Shown here: piece by piece, positions 6,526 through 8,595 of the stretch
How the letters are laid out: the number at the start of each line of letters is the position of its first letter
Numbering within the stretch: position 1 is the stretch's first letter
NCBI GenBank assembly: GCA_002403905.1
Contig: DHIR01000189.1
Span: forward strand, 1 to 8,595
Origin: Mucilaginibacter sp. UBA4741
GTDB lineage: Bacteria > Bacteroidota > Bacteroidia > Sphingobacteriales > Sphingobacteriaceae
DNA length: 8,595 bases
Direction of reading: 5' to 3'
Position numbers and translations under genes: made by a program
Notes under the pieces: generated by a model
What the model was told of the DNA's origin: nothing
Database searches by the model: none
Seen by the model: only the letters and a program-made list of their open reading frames with translations

Positions 6526-7056
6526 TTAGTATATCCCGTCTCTTTTCAAGAGCTCAATTTCCATTGGCGTAATCTGAACAATGGCGCGTTGCTGGTTATT
6601 AACTATGTTTAGTTCGTCCATTATAGTTACCATGTCAGCATAAGTAGATTTATCGCTTGGTTTTATCAACACGATCATCCCTTTACCTGATTTTGCCAAA
6701 ATTTCGGAACCTTTTTCCAGCAATGTTTTACGTATGCCATCTTTACCAAAGCTCTCTTTTGTGGGTGCGCTTTTACCGGGCTCGCCAATATACCACTCCA
6801 GTTTATTTTTTGACCCTAACAATACGGTCATTGTTCTTGACGCTGGAACGGGCAATTGGTCGTTTTTCTCGTCCTTATCCGGCATAGTCAAATCCATTGC
6901 TTTTGGTTTTTGCAATGTGGTGGTAAGGATAAAGAAAGTAATCAGCAAGAAAGCCAAATCCACCATCGCGGTTAAATCCACGCGGGTTGATGCTTTTTTA
7001 CTCCTTACTTTACCGCCGCCTTTTTTACCCCCGCCGGAGGTATCTAATTCTGCCAT
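6526..7056 (-). CDS. exbD: ExbD/TolR family biopolymer transport protein (second copy, ExbD2)
   Basis: This is a proton-channel partner subunit of the Ton motor. The 176-residue protein has a Gly/Lys-rich cytoplasmic tail (2-25), one membrane helix at about 30-48 (AMVDLAFLLITFFILTTTL) with the essential channel aspartate at Asp33 (E. coli ExbD Asp25 equivalent), and a periplasmic domain. The domain ends with MIVLIKPSDKSTYADMVTIM (127-146) and an IVQITPME strand. It is paralogous to the gene directly upstream: the helix-coding segments at 6931-6980 and 7591-7640 match at about 37 of 50 bases by hand alignment. It starts 6 bp after that gene. Two different ExbDs suggest a heterodimer within the ExbB pentamer, although this is inference. 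Confidence 0.93.
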   Translation of the reverse strand: MAELDTSGGGKKGGGKVRSKKASTRVDLTAMVDLAFLLITFFILTTTLQKPKAMDLTMPDKDEKNDQLPVPASRTMTVLLGSKNKLEWYIGEPGKSAPTKESFGKDGIRKTLLEKGSEILAKSGKGMIVLIKPSDKSTYADMVTIMDELNIVNNQQRAIVQITPMEIELLKRDGIY

Positions 7057-7062
7057 AATTTT

Positions 7063-7677
7063 TTATTTTGCTACCGTTCTTAACGATGTGATTAAACCAA
7101 ACTTGTTAACTTTCTGCTTCTGCAGTGTTTTAATAATTTTTTCAATTGTAGGGTACTCCTCTTTGCTATCGCCTTTAATAGCTATTCTTAACTCTTTGTT
7201 ATGAACAAGCTTATCAGCTTTACGGGCATTTTTAACCCACCAGTACAATTCGTTATTTTCAGTAGTATCTACGGGTACACCGGGCTGCGCCACACTGCTT
7301 CTTTCTTTAGGTGTCATGTTTAAATATGCCTTTAAAAAAGTAATAGATACACCAACAGATTCCAGATTAGTAAATGCTTTTAGCTCTTCTGGCGTAAATG
7401 CAATTTTATACTGATCAGCCATACCTTTTAATGTTTCAAGACGCACATCTGCGCCTTCTACACTAAAGAAAACTTTGCCTTCAGCCACCAAAAGTGACGA
7501 AAAATCGCTTTCGGGCAAAGCCTGTATAGTTGTTGAAGCAGGGATATCGGCATGTACCGGATCCTGAGTTTTTGGTTTTGCAGATAATATAAAGAAAGTT
7601 AGCAGCAAGAAGGCAACATCGCACATGGCGGTCATGTCAATTGCAGTACTCTTCCTTGGAACTTTTACTCTAGCCAT
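7063..7677 (-). CDS. exbD: ExbD/TolR family biopolymer transport protein (first copy, ExbD1)
   Basis: The 204-residue protein has a short cytoplasmic start (MARVKVPRKSTAIDMTAM) and a membrane helix at about 16-33 with the channel aspartate at Asp20 (AMCDVAFLLLTFFIL). Its periplasmic domain is longer than usual: E. coli ExbD has 141 residues and ExbD2 here has 176. The extra part is about residues 93-150, including TPEELKAFTNLESVGV and ELYWWVKNARKAD. The C-terminal fold is recognisable in LRIAIKGDSKEEYPTIEKII (163-182) and FGLITSL (193-199). It lies 85 bp after exbB, a gap holding a hairpin, and 6 bp before exbD2. It could have a role distinct from ExbD2, for instance contacting a different periplasmic partner. 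Confidence 0.92.
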   Translation of the reverse strand: MARVKVPRKSTAIDMTAMCDVAFLLLTFFILSAKPKTQDPVHADIPASTTIQALPESDFSSLLVAEGKVFFSVEGADVRLETLKGMADQYKIAFTPEELKAFTNLESVGVSITFLKAYLNMTPKERSSVAQPGVPVDTTENNELYWWVKNARKADKLVHNKELRIAIKGDSKEEYPTIEKIIKTLQKQKVNKFGLITSLRTVAK

Positions 7678-7715
7678 AATACTTTGTTTAAATATATAGT
7701 GTTATTAAATAATTA

Positions 7716-7748
7716 ATTTCCGGCCCCAAACCTTATCAGGGCCGAAAT
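7716..7748 (-). promoter_or_regulatory. Intercistronic RNA hairpin candidate between exbB and exbD1
   Basis: Arms ATTTC-GGCCC and GGGCC-G-GAAAT pair over 10 bp with a single bulged base and a 12-base loop, starting 14 bp after the exbB stop. The following sequence is A/T-rich but has no U-run, so it resembles a partial terminator or an mRNA-stabilising 3' structure more than a full terminator. It could raise exbB expression above that of the downstream genes. Confidence 0.5.
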
Positions 7749-7762
7749 ATTAACACTAAAAT

Positions 7763-8593
7763 TTATTTGTTTTTATGGGTTGCAGCAAATGTAGATACAA
7801 TGCTGAAGCCTGTTTCGTCAATAGCGTAAGTTAAGCCATCAATTTTTGAGGTAAATACATTGTACATTACAATTGATATTGCCGAAGTACTGATACCCAA
7901 AGCGGTGTTAACCAATGCTTCAGAGATAGCTGATGATAATGCTGCTGTGTTAGCGCCAGAACCTGCCAACTCATGGAAAGCCTTGATCATACCTATTACC
8001 GTACCTAACAAACCGGTTAATGTACCAATTGATACCAATGTAGCTATGATGGTTAAGTTTTGCTCTAACATAGGCATCTCTAAAGCTGTTGCTTCTTCAA
8101 TATCTTTTTGTATAGCTAATGTTTTTTGGTCAACATCTAATGTTGCTTCTGATTCCATTTCACGATATTTTTTCAAACCTGATTTTATAACGTTAGCTAC
8201 AGAACCTTTTTGTTTATCGCACTCTGCTGATGCAGCATCAATGTTACCAGTGGTTAAAAAGCTTTGTACTTTTCTAACAAAAGCGTCAATGCTTGCTGTA
8301 CCAGATGCTTTACCTATAACAATAAAACGTTCTATAGAGAATACAATTACCATTAATACGTAAGACATTACCAGTGGTACCAGATATCCACCTCTGTGAA
8401 CTATACCAAATACGTCAACTGGCTCACCTGCTTCAACATCACCACCTTTGTAGTGACTTTTATCGGCAAGGATGAAAACGAAAATCAGTATTGAAACAAT
8501 GATACAAAGTGGGATAGTCAAGGTCGCAAACATGCCAGATGCACTTGAGCTTTCTTTTTTAACGGTAGTTGGTTTTGTTGGTGCGTTTGCCAT
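7763..8593 (-). CDS. exbB: MotA/TolQ/ExbB family proton channel protein (ExbB)
   Basis: ExbB is the pentameric inner-membrane proton channel of the Ton motor; it surrounds the ExbD helices and drives TonB. The 276-residue protein has a hydrophilic N-terminus (1-20). Membrane helices lie at about 21-43, 70-93, 178-208 and 219-248; the first is an additional N-terminal helix compared with the three-helix E. coli ExbB. The long cytoplasmic segment lies at about 95-177. The conserved third helix carries GLLGTVIGM (194-202) with Thr198. The fourth carries ISEALVNTALG with Glu225 and Thr230, matching E. coli Glu176 and Thr181 in spacing and context. The ATG at 8593 has only two bases upstream in the window, so its promoter, and any upstream in-frame start, cannot be seen. 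It is the first visible gene of the ton operon. Confidence 0.95.
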   Translation of the reverse strand: MANAPTKPTTVKKESSSASGMFATLTIPLCIIVSILIFVFILADKSHYKGGDVEAGEPVDVFGIVHRGGYLVPLVMSYVLMVIVFSIERFIVIGKASGTASIDAFVRKVQSFLTTGNIDAASAECDKQKGSVANVIKSGLKKYREMESEATLDVDQKTLAIQKDIEEATALEMPMLEQNLTIIATLVSIGTLTGLLGTVIGMIKAFHELAGSGANTAALSSAISEALVNTALGISTSAISIVMYNVFTSKIDGLTYAIDETGFSIVSTFAATHKNK

Positions 8594-8595
8594 TA

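Noticed and set aside
6734..7204. 156-codon plus-strand open frame
   Set aside because: It spans the exbD2/exbD1 junction antisense; the hydrophobic stretches are mirror images of the coding strand and no homology is recognised.
7689..7696. TATATTTA on the minus strand before exbD1, resembling a -7 box
   Set aside because: It lacks the final G of TAnnTTTG and lies in very A/T-rich sequence with no clear -33 element, so it is too weak to list as a promoter.
7860..8363. Long open frame of 167 codons on the plus strand
   Set aside because: It lies antisense inside exbB, has no recognisable family, and is explained as a shadow of a well-supported membrane protein gene.

Overview
The window is a compact stretch of about 40% GC bacterial chromosome with every gene on the minus strand, so transcription runs from the high to the low coordinates. 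Gene content, protein sequences and signals point to Bacteroidota, most likely Sphingobacteriaceae (Mucilaginibacter/Pedobacter-like). The evidence is the Bacteroidota-type TonB N-terminus (W..VF.GRNK.YGAYELR), paired ExbD genes, start codons without Shine-Dalgarno sequences, and TAnnTTTG-type -7 promoter elements. The genus is an inference from sequence feel, not from a search.

In transcription order, the right three quarters (8593 down to 2728) form one apparent operon: exbB, exbD1, exbD2, tonB, a small two-helix membrane protein, a PstS-like substrate-binding lipoprotein, and a large secreted TPR protein. The first four make the inner-membrane motor that uses proton-motive force to energise TonB-dependent outer-membrane receptors. 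The last three are not part of the textbook Ton system. They are tightly linked to it here (8 bp gap, 14 bp overlap, about 32 bp gap), which suggests an accessory periplasmic module. Two RNA hairpin candidates divide the operon: one between exbB and exbD1, the other inside the first codons of the small membrane protein. A perfect 34-bp palindrome ends the operon as a terminator.

The left quarter (2662 down to 1) is the start of a respiratory complex I operon: nuoA, nuoB, nuoC and most of nuoD, which runs off the window edge. A Bacteroidota -7 element lies immediately before the nuoA ATG, and a second one lies in the 140-bp nuoA-nuoB gap. NuoC and NuoD are separate proteins, not fused as in E. 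coli. NuoB, NuoC and NuoD keep the cluster N2 cysteines, the 30-kDa signature and the quinone-site residues, so the enzyme looks functional.

No RNA genes, mobile elements, CRISPR arrays or gene-free stretches over 300 bp were seen. The least explained part is the small membrane protein / PstS-like lipoprotein / TPR module attached to the Ton motor.
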